A stretch of DNA of 64,000 bases from Halorubrum laminariae. GTDB taxonomy: Archaea; Halobacteriota; Halobacteria; Halobacteriales; Haloferacaceae. This document shows positions 39,833-49,449 of this stretch, piece after piece. The position numbers and the translations under genes are program-made. Numbering within the stretch: the first letter of the stretch is position 1; every line of letters begins with the position of its first letter. The DNA lies in the NCBI RefSeq assembly GCF_024494655.1, contig NZ_JANHDL010000001.1, positions 248,001-312,000 of the forward strand. Reading direction: 5' to 3'. The notes beneath the pieces are model-generated. The model saw only the letters and a list, made by a program, of their open reading frames with translations. It was not told the origin of the DNA and searched no databases.

Positions 39833-42496
39833 ATGCACTACCACGAGGCGGCGGCGTTCCTCTTCGACCTCCGCCGCTTCTCGGTCAAGCCGGGGACGGA
39901 GCGCGTCGCGGCGCTCCTCGACCGGCTCGGACATCCCGAAAACGCGGTGTCGTTCGTGCAGGTCGCGGGCTCAAACGGGAAGGGAAGCACGGCGCGGATG
40001 ACCGAGTCGATCCTGCGCGAGGCCGGCCTCTCGGTCGGACTGTACACCTCGCCGCACCTCTCCGCGCTCACGGAGCGGGTCCGAGTCGACGGGCTTGCGA
40101 TGACCGAAGACGCGGTCGCTGACTTCGTCGGCGAAGTACAGCCGTGGCTCGTCGAGCGCGCGGCGGCCGGAGAACCCCTCACCTTCTTCGAGGTCGTCAC
40201 CGCGATGGCGGTCCGCGAGTTCGCGCGCCGCGGCGTCGACGTCGCGGTGCTGGAGGTCGGTCTCGGCGGCGAGTACGACGCGACCAGCGCGGTCGACCCG
40301 GTCGCGACCGCAGTCACCAACGTCTCGCTCGAACACACCGACGTACTGGGCGACACAGTCGCGGAGATAGCCCGCACGAAGGCCCGCATCGCGGGGGAGG
40401 GGACGCCCCTCGTGACCGCCTGCGAGGGAGAGGCGCTCGACGTGGTCCGCGAGGTCGCGGCCGAGGCCGGCGCGCCGGTCGTGACGGTTGCAGGCGCGAG
40501 CGAAGATGACCCGACAACCGCTGGCGACGCCGACCTCTCGGTCGCCTACGGCGGCCGCGTGAGCCCGAGCGACGCCGCGGTGACGCTCGCCGGCGAGCGC
40601 GACGGGACGTACCGGATCCCCCTCGTCGGCGCGCATCAGGCGACGAACGCCGGGATCGCCGCCGCGCTCGCCGAGCGGACGGCGCGTGCGATCGGTAGCG
40701 ATGACGCCGACGGCGACGCGGAGGGCACAGACAGCGCGCGCCCCGACCGCGCACCCCACAGTCCCGCACTCCCGGACGCCACCCTCCGCGACGGGCTGGC
40801 GCGGGCGACGTGGCCGGGGCGGTTCGAGGTCGTCGACACCGCGCCGCTGACGGTGTTCGACGGGGCGCATAACCCCGCCGCCTGCGACACGCTCGCGGGG
40901 ACGCTCGCCGAGTACGACTACGACGACCTCCACCTCGTGTACGGCGCGATGTGCGACAAAGACCACGTCGCCGCCGTCGGCTCGCTCCCGCCCGCCGCCT
41001 CCGCGATCACCTGTCGTCCCGACCTCGACCGCGCGGAAGACCCCGACGTGCTGGCGGCCGCGCTCCGGTCTGCGGGCGTCGACGCGGTGACGAGCGGCGA
41101 CGACGTGGCGGCCGCGCTCTGCGACGCCGTCTCCCGCGCCAACCCCGACGACTGCGTGCTGCTCGTGGGGTCGCTGTTCGCGGTCGCGGAGGCCCGTGCC
41201 GCCCGCTTCCGCACCGTGACTCCCCGGCGGAGTGGCAGCGAGCGCGACGCCGCCCGGGCGCTCGACGCGACGGGCATTCCGCCGGCGATCGCCGACGAGC
41301 GCGTCGAGGGGATTGACCACCGGGTCCTCGCGCTTCGACTGCGTGGCGACCGCGCGTCGCAGATCGCGGCCGCGCTCCGCGCGGTCGGCGGCGAGGCGAT
41401 CGTCGGCGGCGTGGGTGCCGGCGAGGGACGCGTCCCGAGCGGCGAGCGCGTCCCCGTCACGCTGGCGGGAACGGTCACGGAGTTTCGGGCCCTGCTGGAT
41501 CGGATCGGCGGCGATCGAGAGTTCGCCGGCACCAGCCGTGAGTTCGCCGGCATCGTGGCCGACATCGCTGACCGGCTCGGTATTCGGGACGCCGACTCGG
41601 TTTCGGGAGAGCCGAACGACGACGCCCCCAACTACCCGTGGATCGACGGCACCGCGGTGATGGGCGTGCTCAACGTCACGCCGGACTCGTTCCACGACGG
41701 CGGCCGACACGCGAGCCGCGAAGACGCGGTCGCGGGGGTCAAGCGCATGGTCGCCGCCGGCGTCGACATCGTCGACATCGGCGGCGAATCGACGCGCCCC
41801 GGCGCGGAGCCGGTGCCGGTCGACGAGGAGATCGACCGAGTCGTCCCGACGGTCGAAGCGATACAGTCGGTTCCGGCCGTCGCCGACGGCGACGTGCTCG
41901 TCTCGATCGACACGCGGAAGCCGGCCGTGGCGGCGGCCGCGCTGGAGGCGGGCGCGGACCTGATAAACGACGTGACCGGGCTCGCGGACCCCGAGATGCG
42001 CGAGGTCGTCGCGGACGCCGGCTGTCCGGTCGTGGTGATGCATAGCCTCGACGCACCGGTCGACCCGACGAACGACCCCGAGTACGACGACGTCGTCGAC
42101 GACGTGATCGCCGCGCTCCGTGAGCGGCTCGCGCTGGCCGAGACGGCCGGGATCGACCGCGACAAGGTGATCGTCGACCCCGGACTTGGCTTCGACACGT
42201 CCTCTGCCGAGGCGTTCGAACTGATCGACCGCGTCGGCGAATTCGCCGCGCTCGACTGTCCCGTCCTGATCGGCCACTCGCACAAGTCGATGTTCGGCGC
42301 GGTCGGCCGCGCCCCCGACGACCGCGAGCACGCCACCGTCGCGGCGACCGCGCTCGCGGCAGATCGCGGAGCCGACATCATCCGCGTCCACGACGTGGCG
42401 GAGAACCGCGCCGCCGTCGACGTCGCCGCGGCGGTCGGCGGATCGCCGCGGGGCAGTTCGGACGAGGTGGCCGACGACAGCGCTCCCGACGAATGA
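39833..42496 (+). CDS. folCP: Bifunctional folylpolyglutamate synthase / dihydropteroate synthase
   Basis: 887 residues from ATG 39833 (MHYHEAAAFLFDLRRFS). N-terminal ~460 residues are FolC/MurC-like: P-loop AGSNGKGSTA (about 46-55), LYTSPHLSALTERVRVDG, VGLGGEYDATS, FDGAHNP. C-terminal ~275 residues are dihydropteroate synthase from M610: MGVLNVTPDSFHDGG, DIGGESTRPGAEPV, LINDVTGLADPEM, VDPGLGFDTS, LIGHSHKSMF. Between them (about 465-605) is a ~140-residue linker domain with DHRVLALRLRGDRASQIAAA. Such FolC-DHPS fusions are known in haloarchaea. Makes dihydropteroate and adds glutamate to folates. Confidence 0.94.
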   Translation: MHYHEAAAFLFDLRRFSVKPGTERVAALLDRLGHPENAVSFVQVAGSNGKGSTARMTESILREAGLSVGLYTSPHLSALTERVRVDGLAMTEDAVADFVGEVQPWLVERAAAGEPLTFFEVVTAMAVREFARRGVDVAVLEVGLGGEYDATSAVDPVATAVTNVSLEHTDVLGDTVAEIARTKARIAGEGTPLVTACEGEALDVVREVAAEAGAPVVTVAGASEDDPTTAGDADLSVAYGGRVSPSDAAVTLAGERDGTYRIPLVGAHQATNAGIAAALAERTARAIGSDDADGDAEGTDSARPDRAPHSPALPDATLRDGLARATWPGRFEVVDTAPLTVFDGAHNPAACDTLAGTLAEYDYDDLHLVYGAMCDKDHVAAVGSLPPAASAITCRPDLDRAEDPDVLAAALRSAGVDAVTSGDDVAAALCDAVSRANPDDCVLLVGSLFAVAEARAARFRTVTPRRSGSERDAARALDATGIPPAIADERVEGIDHRVLALRLRGDRASQIAAALRAVGGEAIVGGVGAGEGRVPSGERVPVTLAGTVTEFRALLDRIGGDREFAGTSREFAGIVADIADRLGIRDADSVSGEPNDDAPNYPWIDGTAVMGVLNVTPDSFHDGGRHASREDAVAGVKRMVAAGVDIVDIGGESTRPGAEPVPVDEEIDRVVPTVEAIQSVPAVADGDVLVSIDTRKPAVAAAALEAGADLINDVTGLADPEMREVVADAGCPVVVMHSLDAPVDPTNDPEYDDVVDDVIAALRERLALAETAGIDRDKVIVDPGLGFDTSSAEAFELIDRVGEFAALDCPVLIGHSHKSMFGAVGRAPDDREHATVAATALAADRGADIIRVHDVAENRAAVDVAAAVGGSPRGSSDEVADDSAPDE

Positions 42497-42532
42497 CGGC
42501 AGCGTTTTCCTTCCCGACTTCCTCGCAGGGAT

Positions 42533-43969
42533 ATGACCCGGCGTCTGCTGCTCGGCTGTAGCGCGGTCGGGAACGCGTTCGTCGAACGGATGCGCGACGA
42601 CCGCGACGAACTCGTCGCAGTCACCGACGACACCGGGTGGGCGTCGACGCTCCGCGACCGCAACGTCGCGACCGTCGAAGCCGACCCGACCGACCGGTCC
42701 GCGTATCCTGACGATGCCGCTGTCGTGTTCGTCGCCAGCGACGACCCCGCGCGCAACGTCGATGCCGCGCGCGCCGCCAGACGCCGATACCCCGACGCGA
42801 CGGTCGTCGCGTACGGTGGGGACGACCCGACACCGGATCAGTTGACGGCCCTCGAATCGACCGCCGATCGCGTCGTCGACCCCGCCGAGGCCGTCGGCGC
42901 GCGCGTCTTGGACGCAACGGGTGCTGACGCCACGGAGGAGCCGGTCCGGCTGCTGTCCGCGCTCCGCGACTTCTCGGGCCCCCTGCTCGTGGTCGCCCAC
43001 GACAACCCCGACCCCGACGCCATCGCGAGCGCGCTCGGACTGGCGCGGATCGCCGAGTCAGCCGGCGTTCCGGCGGACGCCTGTTACGGCGGCGAGATAG
43101 CCCACCAAGAGAACCGCGCGATGGTGAACCTCCTCGATCTCTCCTTACGAACCGTCGACGAAATTAACCTCGATGACTACGGCGGCGTCGCCCTCGTCGA
43201 CCACTCGCGCGCCGGCATCAACGACAGCCTCCCGGAGGGGCACCCCGTCGACATCGTCGTCGACCACCACCCGCCGCGCGGCCCCGTCGCCGGGACGTTC
43301 GTCGACATCCGCCCGGATCTGGGCGCGACGAGCACGCTGATCGAGGCGTATCTCTCGCGGCTCGGGATCACGCCCGACCGCGCGCTCGCCACCGCTCTCC
43401 TGTACGGGATCCGGATCGACACGAAAGACTTCACGCGGTCGACGGCGATCCCGGACTTCGAGGCCGCGGCGTCGCTGTCGTCGCAAGCGGACGAGGCGAC
43501 GCTCGAACGCGTCGAGAGCCCGAGCGTGAGCCCCGAGACCCTTCGCGTCATCGCGCGCGCCATCGAGCGACGCGACGTTCGCGGGTCGACGGTCGCCTCC
43601 TGCGTCGGCGAGATAGCCGACCGCGACACGCTCGCACAGGCCGCAGAGCGCCTCCTCGACCTCGACGGGATCACGGTGACGTTCGTATTCGGCTACATGG
43701 ACGGCGTGATCTACGGATCCGCGCGGGCCCGCGGCGCGGACCTCGACGTCGGCGAGCTGCTCCGCGACGCGCTCGACCCCGTCGGCTCCGCCGGCGGCCA
43801 TGCGACCATGGCCGGCGCGCAGGTCCCGCTCGGCATCTTACAGGAGGCGTCGGACACGGAGTCGTTGACCGATGTCGTCGAAGCGTTCGTCGCCGGGCGC
43901 TTCTTCGAGGCGCTCGACGACGCGCCGTCGCCGCCGACCGGGACAGTGCCGGAGTTCCCGACGGACTGA
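42533..43969 (+). CDS. DHH-family phosphoesterase with N-terminal TrkA-N-like domain
   Basis: 478 residues. Residues 1-115 look like a Rossmann NAD-binding (TrkA-N) domain (RRLLLGCSAVGNAFVERM). Residues ~135-300 are the DHH domain: LLVVAHDNPDPDAIASALGL, GVALVDHSRAG, and VVDHHPPRG, whose Asp/His residues bind Mn. The C-terminal DHHA1 part carries GSAGGHATMAGAQVP. Likely hydrolyses nucleotides such as nanoRNA or cyclic di-AMP-type molecules; the exact substrate is unclear. The ligand-sensing N-terminus may regulate it. It follows folCP by 36 bp on the same strand. Confidence 0.86.
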   Translation: MTRRLLLGCSAVGNAFVERMRDDRDELVAVTDDTGWASTLRDRNVATVEADPTDRSAYPDDAAVVFVASDDPARNVDAARAARRRYPDATVVAYGGDDPTPDQLTALESTADRVVDPAEAVGARVLDATGADATEEPVRLLSALRDFSGPLLVVAHDNPDPDAIASALGLARIAESAGVPADACYGGEIAHQENRAMVNLLDLSLRTVDEINLDDYGGVALVDHSRAGINDSLPEGHPVDIVVDHHPPRGPVAGTFVDIRPDLGATSTLIEAYLSRLGITPDRALATALLYGIRIDTKDFTRSTAIPDFEAAASLSSQADEATLERVESPSVSPETLRVIARAIERRDVRGSTVASCVGEIADRDTLAQAAERLLDLDGITVTFVFGYMDGVIYGSARARGADLDVGELLRDALDPVGSAGGHATMAGAQVPLGILQEASDTESLTDVVEAFVAGRFFEALDDAPSPPTGTVPEFPTD

Positions 43970-44055
43970 CGCCGCAGGTGTCTGCAAACGACGGCCGCCC
44001 GCACTCCGCGCCCGAGGGCGCAACCTACATACTTCGCGACGGCGAACGTCGAGAC

Positions 44056-45126
44056 ATGACCGACGACGCCGTCGAACACCGCCGGCTGATCATCGCCGGC
44101 ACGGGTATCTCCGGGCTCACCGCCGGGATCTACGCCGCGCGATCGAACAACGACCCCCTGATCATCGAGGGTGACGAGCCGGGCGGCCAGCTCACGCTCA
44201 CCACCGACGTGGAGAACTACCCCGGATTCCCCGAGGGGATCTCCGGACCCGATCTCATCAACAACATGAAAGAGCAGGCGACGAAGTTCGGCGCGGACAC
44301 CCGCAACGGGATCATCGAGGACATCTCGAAGGAACCCGCGGGCCACTTCCGCGTCCAACTCACCGACGGCGACATCTACACCGCAGACGCCGTCATCGCC
44401 GCCTCGGGGGCCAGCGCGCGGACGCTCGGCGTTCCGGGCGAAGAGGAGCTGATGGGGTACGGCCTCTCGACGTGCGCGACGTGTGACGGCGCGTTCTTCC
44501 GCGGCGAGGACATGCTCGTCGTGGGCGGCGGCGACGCCGCCATGGAGGAGGCGAACTTCCTGACGAAGTTCGCGGACACCGTCTACATCGCGCACCGCCG
44601 CGAGGAGTTCCGCGCCGAGGACGTCTGGATCGACCGCACGATGGAGAAGGTCGAGGACGGCGAGATCGAACTCCTCCTCAACACCGAACTCACCGAGATC
44701 CACGGGACGCCCGAAGCGGGGATCGATCACGTCACGCTCGTCGAGCACCCGGCCGGTCACCCCAAAGCGAAGCTCGACGACCCCGCGACCGCCGAGGAGG
44801 TCGAGGAGTACGACTTCGACGTGGGCGCGGTCTTCTTCGCCATCGGCCACACGCCGAACACCGACTACTTGGAGGGGACCGGCGTCGAGACCGACGCCGA
44901 CGGGTACCTGATCACCGAGGGCGGTCGCGGCGGCAACCAGACCGACACGGGCGTCGACGGGCTGTTCGGCGCGGGCGACGTGGTCGACTTCCACTACCAG
45001 CAAGCGGTGACCGCCGCCGGCATGGGGTGTCAGGCCGCGCTCGACGCCGACGAGTACCTCTCCGAGCGCGAGCGCGCCGGGGAGCTGTACGAACCGGAAC
45101 CGGACGCAGCGACCGCGGACGACTAG
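44056..45126 (+). CDS. trxB: Thioredoxin reductase-like FAD/NAD(P) oxidoreductase
   Basis: 356 residues from ATG 44056; an upstream in-frame start adds 26 unconserved residues. FAD-binding GTGISGLTAGIYAAR and EPGGQLTLTTDVENYPGFPE, redox-active Cys140-A-T-Cys143 in GLSTCATCDGAFF, NAD(P)-binding VVGGGDAAMEEANFL, and the C-terminal GLFGAGDVVDFHYQQAVTAA with the second FAD motif. Reduces thioredoxin-like proteins. A GAEP-rich acidic tail is haloarchaeal. TATA-like ACATACTT lies about 28 bp upstream of the ATG. Confidence 0.93.
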   Translation: MTDDAVEHRRLIIAGTGISGLTAGIYAARSNNDPLIIEGDEPGGQLTLTTDVENYPGFPEGISGPDLINNMKEQATKFGADTRNGIIEDISKEPAGHFRVQLTDGDIYTADAVIAASGASARTLGVPGEEELMGYGLSTCATCDGAFFRGEDMLVVGGGDAAMEEANFLTKFADTVYIAHRREEFRAEDVWIDRTMEKVEDGEIELLLNTELTEIHGTPEAGIDHVTLVEHPAGHPKAKLDDPATAEEVEEYDFDVGAVFFAIGHTPNTDYLEGTGVETDADGYLITEGGRGGNQTDTGVDGLFGAGDVVDFHYQQAVTAAGMGCQAALDADEYLSERERAGELYEPEPDAATADD

Positions 45127-45156
45127 GACTCTCCGCGCCGCATCGGTCGACGCCGC

Positions 45157-45609
45157 TTACTCGCCGGCCGCCAGTTCCGTGAACACGGCGTCAACCATCT
45201 CGCCGGTGTCGTCGACAATTTGGTTCATCGCCTCGTCATCTGTCGGCATCCCGAGCAGGCGAGCGATCTTCATGATCGAGACGTGATACACCTCCTGTTT
45301 GCCGGGTGCGACCTCGTGGATCACCATGTTACAGGGAAACAGCCCGCCGATCCGGCCGTCCGTCGCGTCGAGCGCGCGGTCCGCCATCGCCGGGTTACAC
45401 GCGCCGAGCACGTAGTACGGGTCGCGGTCGGCACCCACTTTCTCGTTCAACAGTTCAGACGGCGAGAACTCGACGGGGACGCCGAACCCGGCGTCGGCGC
45501 ACACTTCGCGAACGCGCTCGATCGCCGACTCGTGATCGGTCGACAGCGTCGCCGTCGTCTCGCCGTACGCGTCGGGGTCGAGCTCGTGCGGATCGAACGG
45601 AAGTACCAT
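45157..45609 (-). CDS. DUF302 family protein
   Basis: 150 residues from ATG 45609. Matches the DUF302 fold: a compact beta-alpha domain with STDHESAIERVREVCADAGF, GVPVEFSPSELLNEKVG, YVLGACNPAMADRALDATDG and GLFPCNMVIHEVAPGK. The NP..A and PCN motifs are family hallmarks. Function is unknown. Convergent with trxB. Confidence 0.85.
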   Translation of the reverse strand: MVLPFDPHELDPDAYGETTATLSTDHESAIERVREVCADAGFGVPVEFSPSELLNEKVGADRDPYYVLGACNPAMADRALDATDGRIGGLFPCNMVIHEVAPGKQEVYHVSIMKIARLLGMPTDDEAMNQIVDDTGEMVDAVFTELAAGE

Positions 45610-45694
45610 ACACCGAGTCGGCGTCGCCCGAGTAAAAAGTCCGCGGCGGGAGCGGTACGCTCGGAGCGTGCGGTCGACGGTGACCCCGCTCGGA

Positions 45695-46009
45695 CTACTC
45701 CGTCGCGACCGGGCCGCGACCGACCAGGTCCTCGACCGTGGTGACGAACTCGCTCCGGCTCTCGAACAGTGGAATATCGGCGTCTGCGAGCACGTCGTCG
45801 AGGTCGCGCGGACCGTCCGGCGTTCGGATCGCGGCGTCGCCCTCTTGGTTCACCACGTCGCTGCGGGCGGCGGGCCACGTGAGCCGGGACGCGACGCGCG
45901 CGATCGGCTCGCCGGCCACGTCCACTCGATCGCCGAGTTCGACGACCGGTTCGACCTCTTCGGCCTCCTCGGCTTCGTCAGCCCCCTCGGCCTCGTCGGT
46001 GTCGCTCAT
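45695..46009 (-). CDS. DUF5789-like small haloarchaeal protein
   Basis: 104 residues, strongly acidic N-terminus (DEAEGADEAEEAEEVEP), then a helix-rich domain: RVASRLTWPAARSDVVNQEG, AIRTPDGPRDLDDVLADADI, PLFESRSEFVTTVEDLVGRG. The TPDGPR..LDDVL and FESRSEFVTTVED stretches match haloarchaeal DUF5789 proteins. No function known. Its start faces the peptidase gene across ~80 bp on the same strand. Confidence 0.78.
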   Translation of the reverse strand: MSDTDEAEGADEAEEAEEVEPVVELGDRVDVAGEPIARVASRLTWPAARSDVVNQEGDAAIRTPDGPRDLDDVLADADIPLFESRSEFVTTVEDLVGRGPVATE

Positions 46010-46091
46010 ACCTGCCGATTCCGTTCCGGCGACACTAATGGTTTCGATGCTGTTCGGGTCGGCTCCACCGTGCTCCCCGACTCCCCGCCGG

Positions 46092-47276
46092 TCAGCGCCA
46101 GCCGCGGTCGGTCTCGTTCAGGCGCTCGCACCCGTCGTCGGTGACCACGACGAGGTCCTCGATCCGGCAGCCGAACCGGCCGTCGAGGTAGATCCCGGGC
46201 TCGACGGAGAACACCATCCCCGGCTCCAGCGGGCGGTCGTTGCCCGCGACGATGTACGGCTCCTCGTGGACGTCGAGCCCCACGCCGTGACCGGTCCGGT
46301 GGACGAACGCGTCGCCGTAGCCCGCGTCCTCGATGACGGCTCTGGCCGCCCGATCGACGGCCTCGGCGGACACACCCGGTTCGACGGCGTCGACCGCGGC
46401 CGTCTGCGCCTCGCGGACGACCTCGTGGATCTCCGCGTACGCCGCCGGCGGGTCGCCGCCGAAGACGAGCGTCCGCGTCTGGTCGGAGGGGTATCCGTCG
46501 ACGCGTGTGCCGAAGTCACACACGATGGGCTCACCCGCCGCGATCTCCCGGTCGCCGTGTCCGTGATGCGGCTTCGCGCCGTTCGGCCCCGCCCCGACGA
46601 TCGGTCCGAAGGCGGCCCCGCGTCCGCCGTGTGTCTCCATGCGGTCGACGATCCACTCGGCGAGGTCCGACTCTGTCATCCCGACCGCCTCCGCGCCGAG
46701 GTCGCGGAGATCGGCGACCGTCGCGTCCGCGGCCGCCGCGGCCGCCCGCATCGCCGCTAGTTCGGTACTGTCTTTACGCACGCGGAGGCGCGAGAGCGCC
46801 TCGCTCGCGAGCCCCCACGTCGCGTCCGGCGCGGCCGCACGCAGGTCCTGCGTGAACGTCGCCCACATCGTGTCGTCGACGAGGAGTCGCCCGTCGCGGA
46901 GGTCGCACGCGTCGAGCAGGTCGCGGACGGCAGCCCGCGGATCGTCGCCGTCGGTCCACGTCCGCACGTCCGCGACGGTCGTCTCCGCACGCACCTGCGC
47001 CTCGTACAGGGCCGGAACGAACAACACCGGCTCGTCGCACGGGTGATCGGTCGCCGGAACGACGAAAAGGAAGTGTCGCTCGTCCGGCTCCGTCGCGAAT
47101 CCGGTGAGATACTGGAGGTTGCGGCTCGGAAAGCAGATCAGTCCGTCGGCGTCGGTCTCGCGGAGGCGGTCGGCCGCGCGCTCGCGACGCTCCGCGTGGG
47201 TGTCGTCGGCCGCATCGGTATCACCTGTTGCCTCCGCGCTACCGGTCTCCTCGTCCGTGCCGCGCTCCGCGGTCAT
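46092..47276 (-). CDS. pepQ: Xaa-Pro dipeptidase-type M24 metallopeptidase (intact)
   Basis: 394 residues from ATG 47276 (MTAERGTDEETGSAEATGDT); an upstream extension is not conserved. N-terminal creatinase-like domain (DGLICFPSRNLQYLTGFATE), then the pita-bread catalytic domain with all five metal ligands: Asp in VCDFGTRVDG, Asp in YPSDQTRTLVFGG, His in HRTGHGVGLDVHE, Glu in FSVEPGIYLDG, Glu in CRIEDLVVV. Cleaves Xaa-Pro dipeptides. A minus-strand TATA-like GTATATCC lies about 25 bp upstream. Compare the degenerate relative at 62.8-64 kb. Confidence 0.92.
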   Translation of the reverse strand: MTAERGTDEETGSAEATGDTDAADDTHAERRERAADRLRETDADGLICFPSRNLQYLTGFATEPDERHFLFVVPATDHPCDEPVLFVPALYEAQVRAETTVADVRTWTDGDDPRAAVRDLLDACDLRDGRLLVDDTMWATFTQDLRAAAPDATWGLASEALSRLRVRKDSTELAAMRAAAAAADATVADLRDLGAEAVGMTESDLAEWIVDRMETHGGRGAAFGPIVGAGPNGAKPHHGHGDREIAAGEPIVCDFGTRVDGYPSDQTRTLVFGGDPPAAYAEIHEVVREAQTAAVDAVEPGVSAEAVDRAARAVIEDAGYGDAFVHRTGHGVGLDVHEEPYIVAGNDRPLEPGMVFSVEPGIYLDGRFGCRIEDLVVVTDDGCERLNETDRGWR

Positions 47277-47385
47277 ACCGTCCCTCCGCTCGGGACTCGG
47301 ATATACGCCGCGGTCGTCGGTCCGCCGCTGCTCCGCAGCCCGGTGCGACATCCCCATATCGAGAGTGCAAGGGCCGAATATGCGT

Positions 47386-47434
47386 CGTTTCAGACACTGA
47401 AACGGCCGTTTCTCATCAGTATAGATCGTTTCAG
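47386..47434. promoter_or_regulatory. CGTTTCAG motif cluster upstream of a zinc-ribbon gene
   Basis: CGTTTCAG-ACA-CTGAAACG (47386-47404) is a perfect 8-bp inverted repeat with a 3-nt spacer. AAACGGCCGTTT (47400-47411) is an overlapping perfect palindrome. CGTTTCAG recurs at 47427-47434. All lie just upstream of a TATA-like CATACTTA (47441-47448) and the ATG at 47475. This looks like a multi-copy operator; the regulator is unknown. Confidence 0.6.
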
Positions 47435-47474
47435 GGAACACATACTTATGTCGGTGTTCGTGGTACCGTGGCGC

Positions 47475-47666
47475 ATGGAGGCGAACAATGGGTACGTGGA
47501 CACGACCGACGGCGGACTGTTCGACTGCCCCGAATGTGACGTGACGGCCCCGTCGGCGTCGGTGCCGTACGACGCGCTCGGGTACGCGGTCTGTCCATGC
47601 TGTGCGTACTCGGCCACACCGCGATCGGCCGCGCCGCCGCCAGACCGCCGAACCGCGTCGTTTTAA
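47475..47666 (+). CDS. Small zinc-ribbon protein, 63 residues
   Basis: Reads MEANNGYVDTTDGGLFDCPE..., with paired cysteines in FDCPECDV and AVCPCCAY. ATG 47475 has a TATA-like CATACTTA about 30 bp upstream; an in-frame ATG at 47448 lies within that element and is less likely. Two CPxC motifs form a zinc ribbon. The C-terminal tail (PRSAAPPPDRRTASF) is disordered. Strong palindromes upstream suggest regulated expression. Function unknown. Confidence 0.75.
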   Translation: MEANNGYVDTTDGGLFDCPECDVTAPSASVPYDALGYAVCPCCAYSATPRSAAPPPDRRTASF

Positions 47667-47689
47667 CCGCCGGAACCGCCGTCTCCGGT

Positions 47690-47917
47690 ATGAATTGGAC
47701 GCTCGGTCGGGAGGACGATGTGATCACGGAGTGGGAGCGGTCGGACGGGTACGCGACGGTTCGGGTCCGCGAGCGCGCCGACGGCGGCTTCGTCGTCCGA
47801 CTGGATATCATGGAGCAGGCGGCCGACGAGTCGACCTACGAGCGCGAGCGATACGACGCGCGCGAGGCGGCCCTCGACCGCGCCGCCGAGTGGCGGACGG
47901 CCCACGATCTGGAATAA
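47690..47917 (+). CDS. Small conserved haloarchaeal protein, 75 residues
   Basis: From ATG 47690: MNWTLGREDDVITEWERSDG, then ATVRVRERADGGFVVRLDIM, EQAADESTYERERYDAREAA and a helical end with LDRAAEWRTAHDLE. A beta-hairpin plus helix protein, of a size and pattern common in haloarchaea; I recognise no function. It follows the zinc-ribbon gene by 23 bp. TTTTAACC about 30 bp before the ATG may be its promoter. Confidence 0.75.
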   Translation: MNWTLGREDDVITEWERSDGYATVRVRERADGGFVVRLDIMEQAADESTYERERYDAREAALDRAAEWRTAHDLE

Positions 47918-47982
47918 GCGCTCGACGCCGACGCGGACGCGTACCCGGGTCCGACAGTCCGGCTACCGCTCCAGCAGTCCGG

Positions 47983-49449
47983 CTACCGCTCCGGGTGAAC
48001 CGGCGCGTCGAACCCGCCCCGCACGAGCGGCTTCGCGACGTGACGCCGGGCGCTCGGCGGCACTTCGTACCAGCCGGTCTCGATCGCGCGGTCGACCTCT
48101 CGCTCGACTTTTTCGGGTTCGCCGGTCCCGCATCGACGACAGCGATATCCTTGATTTTTCCCCGCGGACGACATCGACCGACCGCACTCGGAACACGTCG
48201 GGACCGCTCGCTCGGTGCGGACGAGCCCTCTGACCGCGATCTTTTCCAGCTTTAGCGTTCCCGACTCCTCGTCCCGACCCGGGAGGGCTCGCCACTCGTG
48301 TTCGCCACAGACCGTCACCCGGTCGCCCGGTCGGAGCGCGCGGACGTGGTCGCGGAACCGACCGGTGGGCTCGAACGCGACGCACCGGATCCGATCGTCG
48401 CCGTCGAAGTCGTCGCTGGCGTCGCCGCCGTTGCCATCGTCATCGTCGTCGCCGTCGCTATCCGTGTCCGCGCTACTTCCGTCGTCTCCCGCCGCAACGT
48501 CGACGTGGACGTGTCCGCCGCGTCTCGTCTCCGGGTCGCTCGCGACGACGCCGTCGACGCGGTAGCCCGCGCCGTCGCGGAGGTCTCCGACATCCCCCGC
48601 CGCGAGGTGCGCGTCGGTCCCTTGGTTCGTCATGAATGTCTCGGTGCGCGCGACCGCTTCGCTCTCGATAGACGCGGCGACCTCCCGACAGGCCGCGGCG
48701 TCGTCTCCGCGGATTCCGTAGAGGATCGGCCCCGGCGCGTTGGGGACGCACACGATCTCACCCGTGGCTCGATCGACAGTGTCCCAGACGGTCGGGTACG
48801 CCGCGTCAGCGGCTGCGAAGACGCTCTCGGCGTCGACATCGCGGGGCGTTCCGCAGCGGACTAGGTCGCGGTAGGCGATGTGTTCGACCGTCCAGTCGTC
48901 GAACGCGGCGAGCGCGCCGACCGCGGCGAGCGCGCCGATGCGGCCGCGACCCGGCACACCGCCCTCCGCGATGTCGGAAGCGATCGGGTCGTCAGCGTCG
49001 CCCGCACCGCCCGCGAGACCAGCGCCACCGGTACCGAAGGCGGCGTGACGATAGCCGTGAGCCTCCGCGAGCGACGCGGCCTCGTCGAGCGTAAGCCGGT
49101 GACGGAGCGCGCGCCGCGCGAACGCTGCGACATCCGTCGGGACCGCAGCGGGCTCGACGGGGGCGACGACGAGTCCGGGCGAGGTGCGGGGATCCGCCGG
49201 GACCGCGAACTCGCGGACGGTCGCCGCGCCGATCTCGAAGGCGTCGGCGGCGTCGATTTCGTCGACATGGATCGCGACGGCCGCGTTTCCGCGGGTCTTG
49301 TGTTTCACGGCCGGGTTGAGGCGGACGAGAAATCGTCGCTCGACCCGACCGCCGGCGGCCGCGAGGCGCTCGGCGAGGCGCGCGCCGACGTACGTCGTGC
49401 ACATCCCGCGCTCGCGGGAGTCGGTGTCATCGACGGCGACGATTGGCAT
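47983..49449 (-). CDS. tiaS: tRNA(Ile2) 2-agmatinylcytidine synthetase
   Basis: 488 residues from ATG 49449 ([20 protein letters not shown]). Modifies C34 of the CAU-anticodon tRNA-Ile with agmatine so that it reads AUA; archaea-specific and essential. Motifs: DDTDS near the start, [17 protein letters not shown], the catalytic core with [13 protein letters not shown] and [13 protein letters not shown], an acidic insertion ([20 protein letters not shown]) around 365, an OB-like domain, and a C-terminal zinc ribbon [20 protein letters not shown] with RCG. No other TiaS-like gene is in the window. Confidence 0.93.
   Translation of the reverse strand: MPIVAVDDTDSRERGMCTTYVGARLAERLAAAGGRVERRFLVRLNPAVKHKTRGNAAVAIHVDEIDAADAFEIGAATVREFAVPADPRTSPGLVVAPVEPAAVPTDVAAFARRALRHRLTLDEAASLAEAHGYRHAAFGTGGAGLAGGAGDADDPIASDIAEGGVPGRGRIGALAAVGALAAFDDWTVEHIAYRDLVRCGTPRDVDAESVFAAADAAYPTVWDTVDRATGEIVCVPNAPGPILYGIRGDDAAACREVAASIESEAVARTETFMTNQGTDAHLAAGDVGDLRDGAGYRVDGVVASDPETRRGGHVHVDVAAGDDGSSADTDSDGDDDDDGNGGDASDDFDGDDRIRCVAFEPTGRFRDHVRALRPGDRVTVCGEHEWRALPGRDEESGTLKLEKIAVRGLVRTERAVPTCSECGRSMSSAGKNQGYRCRRCGTGEPEKVEREVDRAIETGWYEVPPSARRHVAKPLVRGGFDAPVHPER

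Noticed and set aside
39971..43000. A 1009-codon open frame on the minus strand across folCP and the DHH gene
   Set aside because: It is a shadow produced by G+C-rich codon bias: composition is Arg/Gly/Val-rich with no domain, while the + strand carries clear FolC, DHPS and DHH motifs.
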